DNA of 40,310 bases from Ruminococcaceae bacterium UBA3329 (GCA_002361875.1 DERX01000071.1:1-40310); one strand, 5' to 3'. Counted from the first letter of the stretch, positions 30,983 through 39,379 are shown. The notes: a model not told the origin generated them from the letters alone. Program-made: numbers and translations.

Positions 30983-31342
30983 TTAGAAGTTAAGGCCGCC
31001 CTCGCGGGCACCCTCTGCGAGCGCTGCAACTCTGCCTTGATAAACATAGCCGCCGCGGTCAAAAACAACATCTGTAATATTCTTTTCTTTTGCGCGTTCT
31101 GCAAGAAGCATACCAACCTTTTTAGCAGCCTCTTTGTTTCCGCCGTACTGTGCAAAATCCTTCTCTGTTGTTGAAGCAGAAGCAAGTGTTACGCCTGCCT
31201 CGTCATCAATAAGCTGAGCGTAAATATGCTGGAGAGAACGGAACACATTAAGACGAGGGCACTGCGCTGTGCCTGAAATTTTAGCACGGACTCTTTTGTG
31301 TCTTTTGAGTCTGGCTTTTTTAGAATCCGGTCTTGTAACCAT
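30983..31342 (-). CDS. rplR: 50S ribosomal protein L18
   Basis: This 119-aa protein links 5S rRNA to the 50S. Diagnostic: KKARLKRHKRVRAKISGTAQ, then CPRLNVFRSLQHIYAQLIDD and VVFDRGGYVYQGRVAALAEG. It lies 18 bp after rplF. Confidence 0.97.
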   Translation of the reverse strand: MVTRPDSKKARLKRHKRVRAKISGTAQCPRLNVFRSLQHIYAQLIDDEAGVTLASASTTEKDFAQYGGNKEAAKKVGMLLAERAKEKNITDVVFDRGGYVYQGRVAALAEGAREGGLNF

Positions 31343-31360
31343 AACTTAAAACTCCTCCTA

Positions 31361-31906
31361 TTATTTACCGCCCTTACCGGCTTTACCTTCTTTACGACGG
31401 ATATGCTCATCAGCATATTTGATTCCCTTACCCTTATAAGGTTCGGGGGGTCTCTTTTCACGGATTTCAGCCGCAAACTGACCTACCTTCTGCTTATCGG
31501 GACCTGAAATAACTATTTTGTTAGGTGTAGGAACATCGATTGTAATACCGTCAATTTCACTAACAGTTACCTGATGTGAAAAACCGATATTAAGAACTAA
31601 ATCCTTACCCTGCTTTGCAGCACGGTAGCCGACACCGTTAACCTCAAGCTCCTTGGAGTAACCCTTTTCTACACCCTCAATCATATTTGCGATAAGAGTA
31701 CGGGTAAGACCGTGGAGTGATTTGTTCATATTGCTGTCATCAGGACGGGTAACGGTGATTTCAGCACCGTTCATCTCGACCTTCATATTGCTGTGCACTG
31801 TCTGAGTAAGTGTGCCCTTGGGGCCTTTTACGGTAACAGTGCTGCCGTCGATTTTAACTTCAACCCCTGCAGGAATTGCAATGGGTTTTCTGCCTATACG
31901 TGACAT
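31361..31906 (-). CDS. rplF: 50S ribosomal protein L6
   Basis: This 181-aa protein sits near the factor-binding site. MSRIGRKPIAIPAGVEV at the start, KGPKGTL, and the C-terminal EPYKGKGIKYADE are diagnostic. Two duplicated alpha/beta halves are present. It follows rpsH by 13 bp. Confidence 0.97.
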   Translation of the reverse strand: MSRIGRKPIAIPAGVEVKIDGSTVTVKGPKGTLTQTVHSNMKVEMNGAEITVTRPDDSNMNKSLHGLTRTLIANMIEGVEKGYSKELEVNGVGYRAAKQGKDLVLNIGFSHQVTVSEIDGITIDVPTPNKIVISGPDKQKVGQFAAEIREKRPPEPYKGKGIKYADEHIRRKEGKAGKGGK

Positions 31907-31919
31907 TTACTGTACCTCC

Positions 31920-32318
31920 TTACCAAACGAATGCAAGAACCTCGCCGCCGACATTTGCCTTGCGAGCTTCTTTGTCTGTCATAACACCTTTAGGTGTTGA
32001 GAGGATTGCAATACCGAGGCCTTTCATAACCTTGGGCATATCCTCACAATTTGTGTAAATACGCAGGCCGGGTTTGGAGACTCTGCGTAAACCGGTGATT
32101 ACAGATGACTTGTTGGCGCCGTACTTGAGTTCAATCTCAATGATGCCCTGTTTGCCGTCTTCCTCAACCTTGAATCCTTTAATATAACCTTCATCAACAA
32201 GAATCTGTGCGATTGCCTTCTTCATGTTTGATGCCGGTACTTTTACGGTGTCATGCTTTGCAGAATTCGCATTGCGGATTCTGGTGAGCATATCGCCGAT
32301 GGAATCAGTGATTTGCAT
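31920..32318 (-). CDS. rpsH: 30S ribosomal protein S8
   Basis: This 132-aa primary 16S-binding protein starts MQITDSIGDMLTRIRNANSA and ends GGEVLAFVW, both typical. The ATG at 32318 has GGAGG upstream; a longer frame to 32372 lies over rpsN and lacks a site. In other bacteria S8 represses the spc operon at a site near rplE; no copy was looked for in detail here. Confidence 0.97.
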   Translation of the reverse strand: MQITDSIGDMLTRIRNANSAKHDTVKVPASNMKKAIAQILVDEGYIKGFKVEEDGKQGIIEIELKYGANKSSVITGLRRVSKPGLRIYTNCEDMPKVMKGLGIAILSTPKGVMTDKEARKANVGGEVLAFVW

Positions 32319-32331
32319 TTTTTTCTCCTCC

Positions 32332-32517
32332 TTACCAGCTTGATTTCTTAACGCCGGGAATCTGACCTGCATGTGCTAACTCTCTGAAGCAGATACGGCA
32401 TACACCGTACTTACGAAGGTATGCATGTGGTCTGCCGCAGATTTTGCATCTGTTATATGCTCTTGTTGAATATTTAGCCGGTCTTGCCTGCTTAACTTTC
32501 ATTGATGTCTTAGCCAC
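32332..32517 (-). CDS. rpsN: 30S ribosomal protein S14, zinc-binding type
   Basis: This 61-aa type-Z S14 has zinc ligands C24, C27, C40 and C43 and the end GQIPGVKKSSW. It starts with GTG seven bases after GGAGG; an ATG five codons later lacks good spacing. It lies between rplE and rpsH as usual. Confidence 0.96.
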   Translation of the reverse strand: MAKTSMKVKQARPAKYSTRAYNRCKICGRPHAYLRKYGVCRICFRELAHAGQIPGVKKSSW

Positions 32518-32529
32518 TTGAAACCCTCC

Positions 32530-33072
32530 TTACTTTGAGAACGGCGCACCCATAAGGGTGAGGAGTTCTTTTGCTTCTTCGTCTGTGTCAGCGGTTGTTA
32601 CAAAGCAGATGTCCATACCGCGAACTTTATCTATCTTGTCATATTCGATTTCAGGGAAAATCAACTGCTCTTTAACGCCCATTGCATAATTGCCTCTGCC
32701 GTCAAATGAGTTGGGGTTGATACCTCTGAAGTCACGAACTCTGGGAAGTGCAAGATTGAAGAATCTGTCAACAAATTCATACATCTTCTCGCCTCTGAGA
32801 GTTACCTTTACGCCGATAACCATTCCTTCACGGAGCTTGAAGTTAGCAACGCTCTTTTTTGCAACACATTTAACGGGTCTTTGACCTGTAATTGTTGCAA
32901 GGTCTGTCATAATAGCATCAATAACCTTTGCGTTATCTTTTGCTTCACCGCAGCCTACGTTGATAATAACCTTATCAAGCTTCGGAATTTCCATTACGCT
33001 CTTGTAGTTGAACTTCTTCTGAAGAGCAGGAACAACGTCGGCTTTATACATTTCTTTAAGTCTTGCTGCCAT
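32530..33072 (-). CDS. rplE: 50S ribosomal protein L5
   Basis: This 180-aa protein binds 5S rRNA and forms an intersubunit bridge. It shows MEIPKLDKVIINVGCGEAK, TGQRPVKCVAKKSVANFKLR, and LPRVRDFRGINPNSFDGRGN. The ATG at 33072 has AAGGAGG seven bases or so upstream; an upstream extension overlaps rplX. Confidence 0.97.
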   Translation of the reverse strand: MAARLKEMYKADVVPALQKKFNYKSVMEIPKLDKVIINVGCGEAKDNAKVIDAIMTDLATITGQRPVKCVAKKSVANFKLREGMVIGVKVTLRGEKMYEFVDRFFNLALPRVRDFRGINPNSFDGRGNYAMGVKEQLIFPEIEYDKIDKVRGMDICFVTTADTDEEAKELLTLMGAPFSK

Positions 33073-33089
33073 TTTATTGTTCCTCCTTA

Positions 33090-33407
33090 TCAAAACTCTG
33101 CGTTGCACTTTTTGCAAACGCGTTTTTTATCTTTACCTGCACCGCTGTGGCCTACACGTGTTGCCTTGCCGCATTTGGGGCAAACAAGCTGAACCTTGTC
33201 GGCATAGAGAGCGCTCTCTGCCTTAATAAGTCCGCCGGGCTCACCCATCTGACGGGGCTTAACATGCTTTGTTACCATATTTACGCCTTCAACGATAACC
33301 TTACCCTCTTTGGGGCTGACCTCAAGGACTTTGCCCTGCTTGCCACGGTTTTTACCGTTGATAACAACGACTGTGTCGCCGCTCTTTACATGAACCTTAT
33401 TATTCAT
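33090..33407 (-). CDS. rplX: 50S ribosomal protein L24 with C-terminal zinc ribbon
   Basis: This 105-aa assembly-initiator protein has the KOW motif VKSGDTVVVINGKNRGKQGK and VKPRQMGEPGGLI. Four Cys at 76, 79, 98 and 101 form a zinc ribbon at the C-terminus, found in many but not all bacterial L24. It lies 15 bp after rplN. Confidence 0.96.
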   Translation of the reverse strand: MNNKVHVKSGDTVVVINGKNRGKQGKVLEVSPKEGKVIVEGVNMVTKHVKPRQMGEPGGLIKAESALYADKVQLVCPKCGKATRVGHSGAGKDKKRVCKKCNAEF

Positions 33408-33422
33408 AATTCGGGCACCTCC

Positions 33423-33791
33423 TTAAAGTACTTCGGGAGCAAGTGACAAAATCTTTGTAAATTCATGGTCACGAAGCTCTCTTGCAACCGGCCCAAAAAT
33501 ACGTGTACCTTTGGGGGTCTTGTCTTCTTTAATAATAACTGCTGCGTTTTCATCGAAGCGGATGTAAGTACCGTCATCTCTGCGAACGCCTTTTGCCGAT
33601 CTTACAACGACTGCCTTAACAACATCGCCTTTTTTAACAACACCGCCGGGTGCTGCCTTTTTAACGGATGCTACAATGACATCGCCGATATTAGCATATC
33701 TTCTACCTGAACCACCGAGAACGCGGATGCACATAATCTCTTTTGCACCGGTGTTATCGGCAACCTTGAGGTAAGTCTGCTGCTGTATCAC
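33423..33791 (-). CDS. rplN: 50S ribosomal protein L14
   Basis: This 122-aa protein forms part of bridge B8. It starts MIQQQTYLKVADNTGAKEIM and includes GTRIFGPVARELRDHEFTKI near the end, both diagnostic. It lies 18 bp after rpsQ. Confidence 0.97.
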   Translation of the reverse strand: MIQQQTYLKVADNTGAKEIMCIRVLGGSGRRYANIGDVIVASVKKAAPGGVVKKGDVVKAVVVRSAKGVRRDDGTYIRFDENAAVIIKEDKTPKGTRIFGPVARELRDHEFTKILSLAPEVL

Positions 33792-33809
33792 AATGATTGC
33801 CTCCTTTAA

Positions 33810-34064
33810 TTACTTTGCTTTCTCGATAATTTCAACGACACGCCATCTCTTATCTTTCGACATAGGACGTGTTTCCATCAATAATACTCTGTCGCCGATA
33901 CCGCATTCATTATTCTCGTCATGAGCCTTTACTTTAACGGTTCTGTTAACGATTTTGCTGTAAAGAGGATGTTTAACTCTGTCTTTGATTGATACAACGA
34001 CTGTTTTCTCCATCTTATCGCTTGTTACGATACCAACCTGTGTTTTTCTGAGGTTTCTTTCCAT
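33810..34064 (-). CDS. rpsQ: 30S ribosomal protein S17
   Basis: This 84-aa OB-fold protein binds 16S rRNA early in assembly. Diagnostic: RKTQVGIVTSDKMEKTVVVS, then RVKHPLYSKIV and ETRPMSKDKRWRVVEI. It lies 21 bp after rpmC. Confidence 0.97.
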   Translation of the reverse strand: MERNLRKTQVGIVTSDKMEKTVVVSIKDRVKHPLYSKIVNRTVKVKAHDENNECGIGDRVLLMETRPMSKDKRWRVVEIIEKAK

Positions 34065-34085
34065 CTTTGAACGCCCTCCTTACCT

Positions 34086-34289
34086 TTAAGCATCTGTGCC
34101 GTGAAGCTCAATGTCACGAATAACAGTCTTTACTCGTGCAATGTCCTTTTTAACGGCACTGATACGCATCGGATTTTCGAGTTGGTTGATGGCTTCCTGA
34201 AAACGAAGCTTGAAAAGCTCATCTTTTAACTCTAAGAGCTTAGCATCCAACTCTTTGGCGGAAAGTTTTCTTAACTCACTTGCTTTCAT
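34086..34289 (-). CDS. rpmC: 50S ribosomal protein L29
   Basis: This 67-aa two-helix protein lies at the tunnel exit near L23. It starts MKASELRKLSAKELDAKLLE and has FKLRFQEAINQLENPMRIS. The start shares one base with the rplP stop (TAATG). Confidence 0.97.
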   Translation of the reverse strand: MKASELRKLSAKELDAKLLELKDELFKLRFQEAINQLENPMRISAVKKDIARVKTVIRDIELHGTDA

Positions 34290-34714
34290 TACTGCTCACC
34301 ACCCTGTTCTGCTTTAGTTACAAACTTGCACTTAATCGGAAGCTTGTTTGCTGCAAGACGCATTGCCTCACGTGCTGTTTCTTCGGGAACGCCTGCGATC
34401 TCGAACATAACACGGCCCGGCTTTACGACTGCTACCCAATATTCCGGTGAACCTTTACCTGAACCCATTCGAGTTTCAGCAGGCTTCTCTGTAATCGGCT
34501 TATCGGGGAATATTTTAATCCAAACCTGACCGCCACGCTTAATGTATCTTGTCATAGCGATACGGGCAGCTTCAATCTGGTTTGATTTAATCCATGCAGG
34601 TTCAAGAGCCACAAGACCATACTCACCGTAAGTAACCTGTGTGCCTCTGGAAGCCTTACCTGTCAAACGTCCTCTCTGGACTCTGCGGTATTTTACTCTC
34701 TTCGGTAAAAGCAT
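34289..34714 (-). CDS. rplP: 50S ribosomal protein L16
   Basis: This 141-aa protein lies at the A-site tRNA elbow. It starts MLLPKRVKYRRVQRGRLTGK and has WIKIFPDKPITEKPAETRMG and KGSPEYWVAVVKPGRVMFEI. It shares one base with rpsC at the start and with rpmC at the end. Confidence 0.98.
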   Translation of the reverse strand: MLLPKRVKYRRVQRGRLTGKASRGTQVTYGEYGLVALEPAWIKSNQIEAARIAMTRYIKRGGQVWIKIFPDKPITEKPAETRMGSGKGSPEYWVAVVKPGRVMFEIAGVPEETAREAMRLAANKLPIKCKFVTKAEQGGEQ

Positions 34715-35385
34715 TATTTTGTGCCTCCTTCCTTGCTGTGCTTGCGGTTTTCATGGAGAACTTCACCGTTGTAAATCCAAACCTTTACGCCGAGACGGCC
34801 GTAGGTTGTCTTTGCTTCTGCAAAACCGTAGTCAATATCGGCACGGATTGTCTGAAGCGGGATGGTACCCTCATGATAACGCTCTGTACGTGCAATTTCA
34901 GCGCCGCCTACACGGCCGCTAACCTGAACCTTAATTCCTCTTGCACCGAGTCTCATTGTTCTGCCGATTGACTGCTTAAGAGCACGGCGGAAAGAAATTC
35001 TTCTTTCAAGCTGTGAAGCAATGTTCTCTGCAACGAGCTGTGCGTCAAGGTCGGGCTGCTTGATTTCAACGATATTGATGAAAACCTCTTTATCGCCGCC
35101 AAGCTTTTTCTTGCAAATTTCTTTAAGCTTTTCGATTTCTGCACCCTGACGGCCTATAACCATACCGGGCTTTGCGCAGTGGATGTTAATGCGTACACGC
35201 TTAGCATCTCTTTCGATTTCTACCTTAGGAACACCGGCAGGAGCAAGTGTTTCAAGGAGATATTCACGAAGCTTGTAGTCTGAAACAAGAGTATCAGCAA
35301 AATCTTTCTTGTCAGCATACCAACGTGATTCCCAGTTTTTAATAACACCGATTCTAAGACCGGTCGGATTAACTTTCTGGCCCAT
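34714..35385 (-). CDS. rpsC: 30S ribosomal protein S3
   Basis: This 223-aa protein at the mRNA entry has helicase activity with S4 and S5 in known ribosomes. The N-terminal block MGQKVNPTGLRIGVIKNWES, the KH domain with CAKPGMVIGRQGAEIEKLK, and the C-terminal GVKVWIYNGEVL identify it. It lies 21 bp after rplV. Confidence 0.98.
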   Translation of the reverse strand: MGQKVNPTGLRIGVIKNWESRWYADKKDFADTLVSDYKLREYLLETLAPAGVPKVEIERDAKRVRINIHCAKPGMVIGRQGAEIEKLKEICKKKLGGDKEVFINIVEIKQPDLDAQLVAENIASQLERRISFRRALKQSIGRTMRLGARGIKVQVSGRVGGAEIARTERYHEGTIPLQTIRADIDYGFAEAKTTYGRLGVKVWIYNGEVLHENRKHSKEGGTK

Positions 35386-35406
35386 TTAACTTTTCCTCCT
35401 CCTCGA

Positions 35407-35742
35407 TTATTCCGCTTCCTTAACGGTAAGTGTGATGTGTGATGTCTTCTTGTTGATTCTGTAAGCTCTGCCCTGTGCTCTGGGTCTGATTCTCTTAAGA
35501 GTGGGGCCCTGATCTACCGAGCAAGCTGAAACATAGAGTCTTGAAGAATCCATATTGTAGTTGTTTTCTGCATTTGCCATAGCTGACTTCAAAAGCTTCT
35601 CAAGCGGTTCACACGCAGCCTTAGGTGTGTATTTGAGAATTGCCATAGCTTCATCGCAGGGCTTATTTCTGATAAGGTCAAGAACAATCTGAACCTTACG
35701 GGGTGCAATGCGCACATAAGTTGCCTTTGCTGTTGCTTCCAT
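35407..35742 (-). CDS. rplV: 50S ribosomal protein L22
   Basis: This 111-aa protein lines the exit tunnel through its beta-hairpin; changes there can give macrolide resistance in other bacteria. Seen: YVRIAPRKVQIVLDLIRNKP, LLKSAMANAENNYNMD, and the hairpin end RIRPRAQGRAYRINKKTSHI. It has the usual length with no insertion. Confidence 0.97.
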   Translation of the reverse strand: MEATAKATYVRIAPRKVQIVLDLIRNKPCDEAMAILKYTPKAACEPLEKLLKSAMANAENNYNMDSSRLYVSACSVDQGPTLKRIRPRAQGRAYRINKKTSHITLTVKEAE

Positions 35743-35764
35743 TATTTAATACACTCCTTTCGAC

Positions 35765-36046
35765 TTATTTACCGTTGTTTGATGTTTTTGAGCCTGCATG
35801 GCCCTTAAATGTTCTTGTGGGAGCGAACTCACCGAGCTTATGACCTACCATATCCTCGGTAACATAAACCGGAACATGCTTTCTGCCGTCGTGGACTGCG
35901 AAAGTATGACCTACGAAATCCGGAAAAATTGTTGAGCTGCGGCTCCAAGTTTTTACGACGATTTTCTCGCCGTTTTTGTTCATTTCAAGAACCTTCTTCA
36001 TAAGGCTTTCTGCGACATAAGGTCCTTTTTTAGTACTTCTACTCAT
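35765..36046 (-). CDS. rpsS: 30S ribosomal protein S19
   Basis: This 93-aa protein of the 30S head starts MSRSTKKGPYVAESLMKKVL and has WSRSSTIFPDFVGHTFAVHD and LGEFAPTRTFKGHAG. It lies 21 bp after rplB. Confidence 0.97.
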   Translation of the reverse strand: MSRSTKKGPYVAESLMKKVLEMNKNGEKIVVKTWSRSSTIFPDFVGHTFAVHDGRKHVPVYVTEDMVGHKLGEFAPTRTFKGHAGSKTSNNGK

Positions 36047-36067
36047 TTATAAACAGCTCCTTTCCGA

Positions 36068-36901
36068 TTATTTAGCGTTACGGCGTTTAACGATCATCTT
36101 GTTTGAAGCCTTCTTCTTATCTCTGGTCTTGTAACCGAGAGCGGGCTTGCCCCAAGGTGTGCAGGGACCGGGACGGCCGACGGGTGACTTACCTTCACCA
36201 CCGCCGTGGGGGTGGTCGTTCGGGTTCATTACAGAACCGCGGACTGTCGGTCTGATGCCCATGTGGCGTGTACGGCCTGCTTTACCGATTTTAACGTTTT
36301 CATGGTCTGTATTGCCTACTGTGCCGACTGTTGCCATGCAAAGAGCAGATACATTACGAAGCTCGCCTGAAGGAAGTCTCAAAAGAGCGTTTCCGTTCTC
36401 TTTAGCCATAAGCTGTGCCGCATTACCTGCCGCACGAGCAAGCTGACCGCCTCTGCCGGGATAAAGCTCTACATTGTGTACAAATGTACCGGTGGGAATA
36501 TTTGCAAGGGGAAGTGCATTGCCGGGCTTAATGTCCGCATTTGCGCCAGCCTCAATTTTATCGCCCGCCTTGATACCTACGGGAGCGAGAATGTATCTCT
36601 TCTCACCGTCCTCATACTGAATGAGAGCTATATGAGCTGATCTGTTGGGATCGTACTCTACTGTTAATACTGTTGCAGTCATATCCGTCTTATCTCTCTT
36701 GAAATCGATAATACGGTATTTTCTGCGGTTTCCGCCGCCTTTATGGCGAACTGTAATTCTTCCGTAGCTGTTGCGGCCTGCATTTTTCTTAAGAGGAGCA
36801 AGAAGACTTCTCTCGGGAGCGACCTTTGAAAGCTCGGAATAATCCGTAACCGACATGTTACGTCTGCCGTTTGTTGTCGGCTTAAAGACTTTAATCGACA
36901 T
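36068..36901 (-). CDS. rplB: 50S ribosomal protein L2
   Basis: This 277-aa protein supports the peptidyl transferase centre and subunit joining. Seen: MSIKVFKPTTNGRRNMSVTD at the start, GRNSYGRITVRHKGGGNRRK, and the conserved HPHGGGEGKSPVGRPGPCTP near the active centre. The ATG at 36901 has AAGGAG nine bases upstream. A 183-bp structured gap separates it from rplW. Confidence 0.98.
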   Translation of the reverse strand: MSIKVFKPTTNGRRNMSVTDYSELSKVAPERSLLAPLKKNAGRNSYGRITVRHKGGGNRRKYRIIDFKRDKTDMTATVLTVEYDPNRSAHIALIQYEDGEKRYILAPVGIKAGDKIEAGANADIKPGNALPLANIPTGTFVHNVELYPGRGGQLARAAGNAAQLMAKENGNALLRLPSGELRNVSALCMATVGTVGNTDHENVKIGKAGRTRHMGIRPTVRGSVMNPNDHPHGGGEGKSPVGRPGPCTPWGKPALGYKTRDKKKASNKMIVKRRNAK

Positions 36902-36929
36902 TTCTTTCAACTCCTTATCTGTTTTATCT

Positions 36930-37010
36930 TTGGAGGGCAGCTTTTACTGCCTTACGGGAAGCTTTGCGGAGTATGTCGAAACTCCATACCTTACCGCCCG
37001 TAACGGTAAA
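36930..37010 (-). promoter_or_regulatory. Candidate structured RNA (pseudoknot) between rplW and rplB
   Basis: Read on the - strand, TTACCG (37009-37004) and CGGTAA (36996-36991) form a hairpin whose 7-base loop TTACGGG (37003-36997) is fully complementary to CCCGTAA (36958-36952) downstream. That gives a possible H-type pseudoknot. Between them GGAGT/ACTCC (or GTATG/CATAC) can form a small hairpin. After it GGCAG/CTGCC closes another hairpin, near 36936-36951. The rplB ribosome-binding site follows about 20-25 bases on. No terminator or promoter is obvious. Function is inference; a control of rplB translation is one option. Confidence 0.5.
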
Positions 37011-37084
37011 CTATGATTGAATTGACAAGAGTGATTTACAAAAGATTTGAAAAGCACCGCAGTCACTTTTAATCAGAGTTTACT

Positions 37085-37378
37085 TTACATCATTCCGTCA
37101 AAGAACTCAATTGTCTTGGAATCCTCTGTAAGAGTAACAAATGCCTTTTTCCAAGATGATGTGTAGCCTTCAAAACGGCCGTAACGGCGAAGGTGACCTT
37201 TAACATTCATTGTGTTAACCTTTGCAACCTTTACGCCGAAGAGCTGCTCAACAGCCTTCTTAATGTCAACCTTAGTTGCGTCCTTTGCAACCTTGAATGC
37301 ATATTTCTTATCTGCAACACCCATCATGCTCTCTTCTGTGATAACGGGTGCAAGAATGATTTCCTGTGCAAGTTTCAT
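37085..37378 (-). CDS. rplW: 50S ribosomal protein L23
   Basis: This 97-aa protein at the tunnel exit binds trigger factor and SRP. Seen: ILAPVITEESMMGVADKKYA, FKVAKDATKVDIKKAVEQLF, and VNTMNVKGHLRRYGRFEGYT. It starts one base inside the rplD stop (TAATG). Confidence 0.97.
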   Translation of the reverse strand: MKLAQEIILAPVITEESMMGVADKKYAFKVAKDATKVDIKKAVEQLFGVKVAKVNTMNVKGHLRRYGRFEGYTSSWKKAFVTLTEDSKTIEFFDGMM

Positions 37379-38001
37379 TATGCGTAAACCTCCTCTATCT
37401 TGGAAGCTGCATCCTTGAGAACTACGATTTTGTCGCAGTTAAGAATGTCATATACATTAAGAGTGCTTACAAGTGTTGTTTTAACGCCTGCAATGTTTCT
37501 TGCGCTCTTGTAAATAACATCGTTTTTCTCAGGAAGCACGATAAGAGTTTTCTTGCCTGCGTCAATTGCGGAAAGAACTGCAACAACATCCTTTGTTTTA
37601 ACTGCGTCCAATGCAAGATTGTCAAGAACAATCATTTCATCAGCAGCAACCTTTGAGGAAAGTGCAGACTTCATAGCAAGTCTTCTTACCTTTTTGTTTA
37701 TTGAGAAACCGTAATCTCTGGGCTTGGGACCGAGTGCAATACCGCCGTGGTACCACTGCGGAGCTCTTGTTGAACCCTGTCTTGCACGACCTGTGCCCTT
37801 CTGTCTCCAAGGCTTTTTACCGCCGCCTGACACCTCAGAACGAGTGAGAGTTGACTGAGTGCCCTGGCGCTGGTTTGCCAAGTAATTTACTACTACAAGA
37901 TGCATAGCGGACATATTCGGCTCGATAGCGAAAATGCTGTCGTTAAGCTCAATGTCAGATACCTTCTTGCCTTTCATATCAAGTACTGATAATTTAGCCA
38001 T
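37378..38001 (-). CDS. rplD: 50S ribosomal protein L4
   Basis: This 207-aa protein lines the exit tunnel and in E. coli also represses the S10 operon through its leader. Seen: QRQGTQSTLTRSEVSGGGKK, PWRQKGTGRARQGSTRAPQW, and GGIALGPKPRDYGFSINKKV. The ATG at 38001 has AAGGAG nine bases upstream. The gap to rplC is 20 bp. Confidence 0.98.
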   Translation of the reverse strand: MAKLSVLDMKGKKVSDIELNDSIFAIEPNMSAMHLVVVNYLANQRQGTQSTLTRSEVSGGGKKPWRQKGTGRARQGSTRAPQWYHGGIALGPKPRDYGFSINKKVRRLAMKSALSSKVAADEMIVLDNLALDAVKTKDVVAVLSAIDAGKKTLIVLPEKNDVIYKSARNIAGVKTTLVSTLNVYDILNCDKIVVLKDAASKIEEVYA

Positions 38002-38021
38002 TTCTTTCAACTCCTTTCTGA

Positions 38022-38651
38022 TTATTTAACAGTGTCTTTAATAACTACGATACCGCCCTTGGGACCGGGAATTGCGCCCTTGATTGCGATAAGATTGTTT
38101 TCAGCGTCTACTTTTACGATGTCAAGATTCTGAACGGTAACTCTCTCTGCGCCGAGGTGACCTGCGAGCTTCTTTCCCTTGAATACACGTGACGGGTCTG
38201 AGCAAGCGCCCAAAGAACCTGCGTGTCTTGCAACGGGACCTGTACCGTGTGACTCTTTAAGTCTGGAGAAATTCCAGCGCTTAATAGCACCTGCTGTTCC
38301 CTTACCTTTGCTTGTGCCGACAACGTCAACTCTGTCGCCGATAGCAAATGTGTCAGCCTTTAAAACATCGCCTACATTTACTGAATCTGTGTCCTCAAGT
38401 CTGAATTCTCTGAGAACCTTCTTGGGAGCAACGTCTGATTTCTTGAAGTGACCTGCCTGAGGCTTGTTCACTCTCTGAACCTTAACGTCGCCGAAACCGA
38501 TTTGAACTGCGGCATAGCCGTCATTCTCAACGGTTTTCTTCTGCACTACCGTGCAGGGACCGGCCTCGACTACTGTTACAGGGATAACCTTACCCTTTTC
38601 GTCGAAAAGCTGTGTCATACCGATTTTCTTACCGATAAGACCTTTTTTCAT
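38022..38651 (-). CDS. rplC: 50S ribosomal protein L3
   Basis: This 209-aa assembly-initiator protein reaches the peptidyl transferase centre. Seen: MKKGLIGKKIGMTQLFDEKG, ESHGTGPVARHAGSLGACSD and the GHLGAERVTVQNLDIV end region. It lies 69 bp after rpsJ with a GGAGG site. Confidence 0.98.
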   Translation of the reverse strand: MKKGLIGKKIGMTQLFDEKGKVIPVTVVEAGPCTVVQKKTVENDGYAAVQIGFGDVKVQRVNKPQAGHFKKSDVAPKKVLREFRLEDTDSVNVGDVLKADTFAIGDRVDVVGTSKGKGTAGAIKRWNFSRLKESHGTGPVARHAGSLGACSDPSRVFKGKKLAGHLGAERVTVQNLDIVKVDAENNLIAIKGAIPGPKGGIVVIKDTVK

Positions 38652-38720
38652 TGTATTTTCCTCCTTTGGTTATTGGTCGGTTTCCCGACTTGACCGTAAA
38701 GCGTTTCGTTACGAGATTGA

Positions 38721-39035
38721 TTATTTAATCTCTACTTCAACGCCTGCGGGAAGCTCAAGACGTGTAAGAGCCTCAACTGTTTTGTTTGAGGGTCTTAAAA
38801 TGTCGATAAGCCTTTTGTGTGTTCTCTGCTCAAACTGCTCACGGCTGTCCTTGTACTTGTGAGTAGCACGAAGGATTGTAACCTTTTCAATCTCGGTCGG
38901 AAGCGGAACGGGACCTGAAACCTGAGCGCCTGTGCGCTTTGCAGTTTCAACAATCTTCTCTGCTGCCTTGTCTACGATGTCATGGTCGTAGCCTTTGAGT
39001 CTGATGCGGATTTTCTTACCTTTTGTTGCTGCCAT
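38721..39035 (-). CDS. rpsJ: 30S ribosomal protein S10
   Basis: This 104-aa protein is the first gene of the operon; S10 also works as NusE in antitermination. Seen: IRIRLKGYDHDIVDKAAEKI, GPVPLPTEIEKVTILRATHK, and FEQRTHKRLIDI. The ATG at 39035 has AGGAGG six to seven bases upstream. A long leader of about 310 nt precedes it. Confidence 0.98.
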   Translation of the reverse strand: MAATKGKKIRIRLKGYDHDIVDKAAEKIVETAKRTGAQVSGPVPLPTEIEKVTILRATHKYKDSREQFEQRTHKRLIDILRPSNKTVEALTRLELPAGVEVEIK

Positions 39036-39113
39036 TTTGTTTCCTCCTAAATTACTTGGGCACGCTTTTTTGTTGCAACCCGGCCGGGTGTTTCTACCCT
39101 GCCGTTTTAAAAA

Positions 39114-39137
39114 CCGAAAAGCGGTAAATCTTTTCGG
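39114..39137 (-). terminator. Terminator-like hairpin in the rpsJ leader (candidate attenuator)
   Basis: On the - strand CCGAAAAG and CTTTTCGG form an 8-bp perfect stem with an 8-base loop, followed by TTTTTAAAA. It lies about 210 nt into the leader and 79 bases before rpsJ, where a terminator would stop the whole operon, so it may be conditional. GCGC/GCGC (39141-39154) and AATGTTCC/GGAACATT (39157-39164 with 39209-39216) add further pairing upstream. Confidence 0.5.
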
Positions 39138-39350
39138 ACGGCGCAAAAAAGCGCAGAATGTTCCTGCAAGTGCCGATGCGCGCCGTTGGGGAGCGCACAA
39201 AGGCTTTTGGAACATTATTGGTCGCCCGATTTTAAATCAGACATACTCGGCGGTAATTCCCTGCATCTTTCGTGCAGCCACCTACCGCTTCAACGCATAT
39301 CGCATTTGCGTTCAAGGCAGAATACGCCCATACCCGCAGAATGCTTTAGT

Positions 39351-39379
39351 ATTCTACCATACTATTGTGGAAAATGCAA
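39351..39379 (-). promoter_or_regulatory. Promoter of the S10-spc-alpha operon
   Basis: On the - strand TTGCAT (39374-39379), 17 bases, TAGAAT (39351-39356), with TG one base before the -10 (extended -10). The start is predicted near 39345, giving a leader of about 310 nt. Confidence 0.75.
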
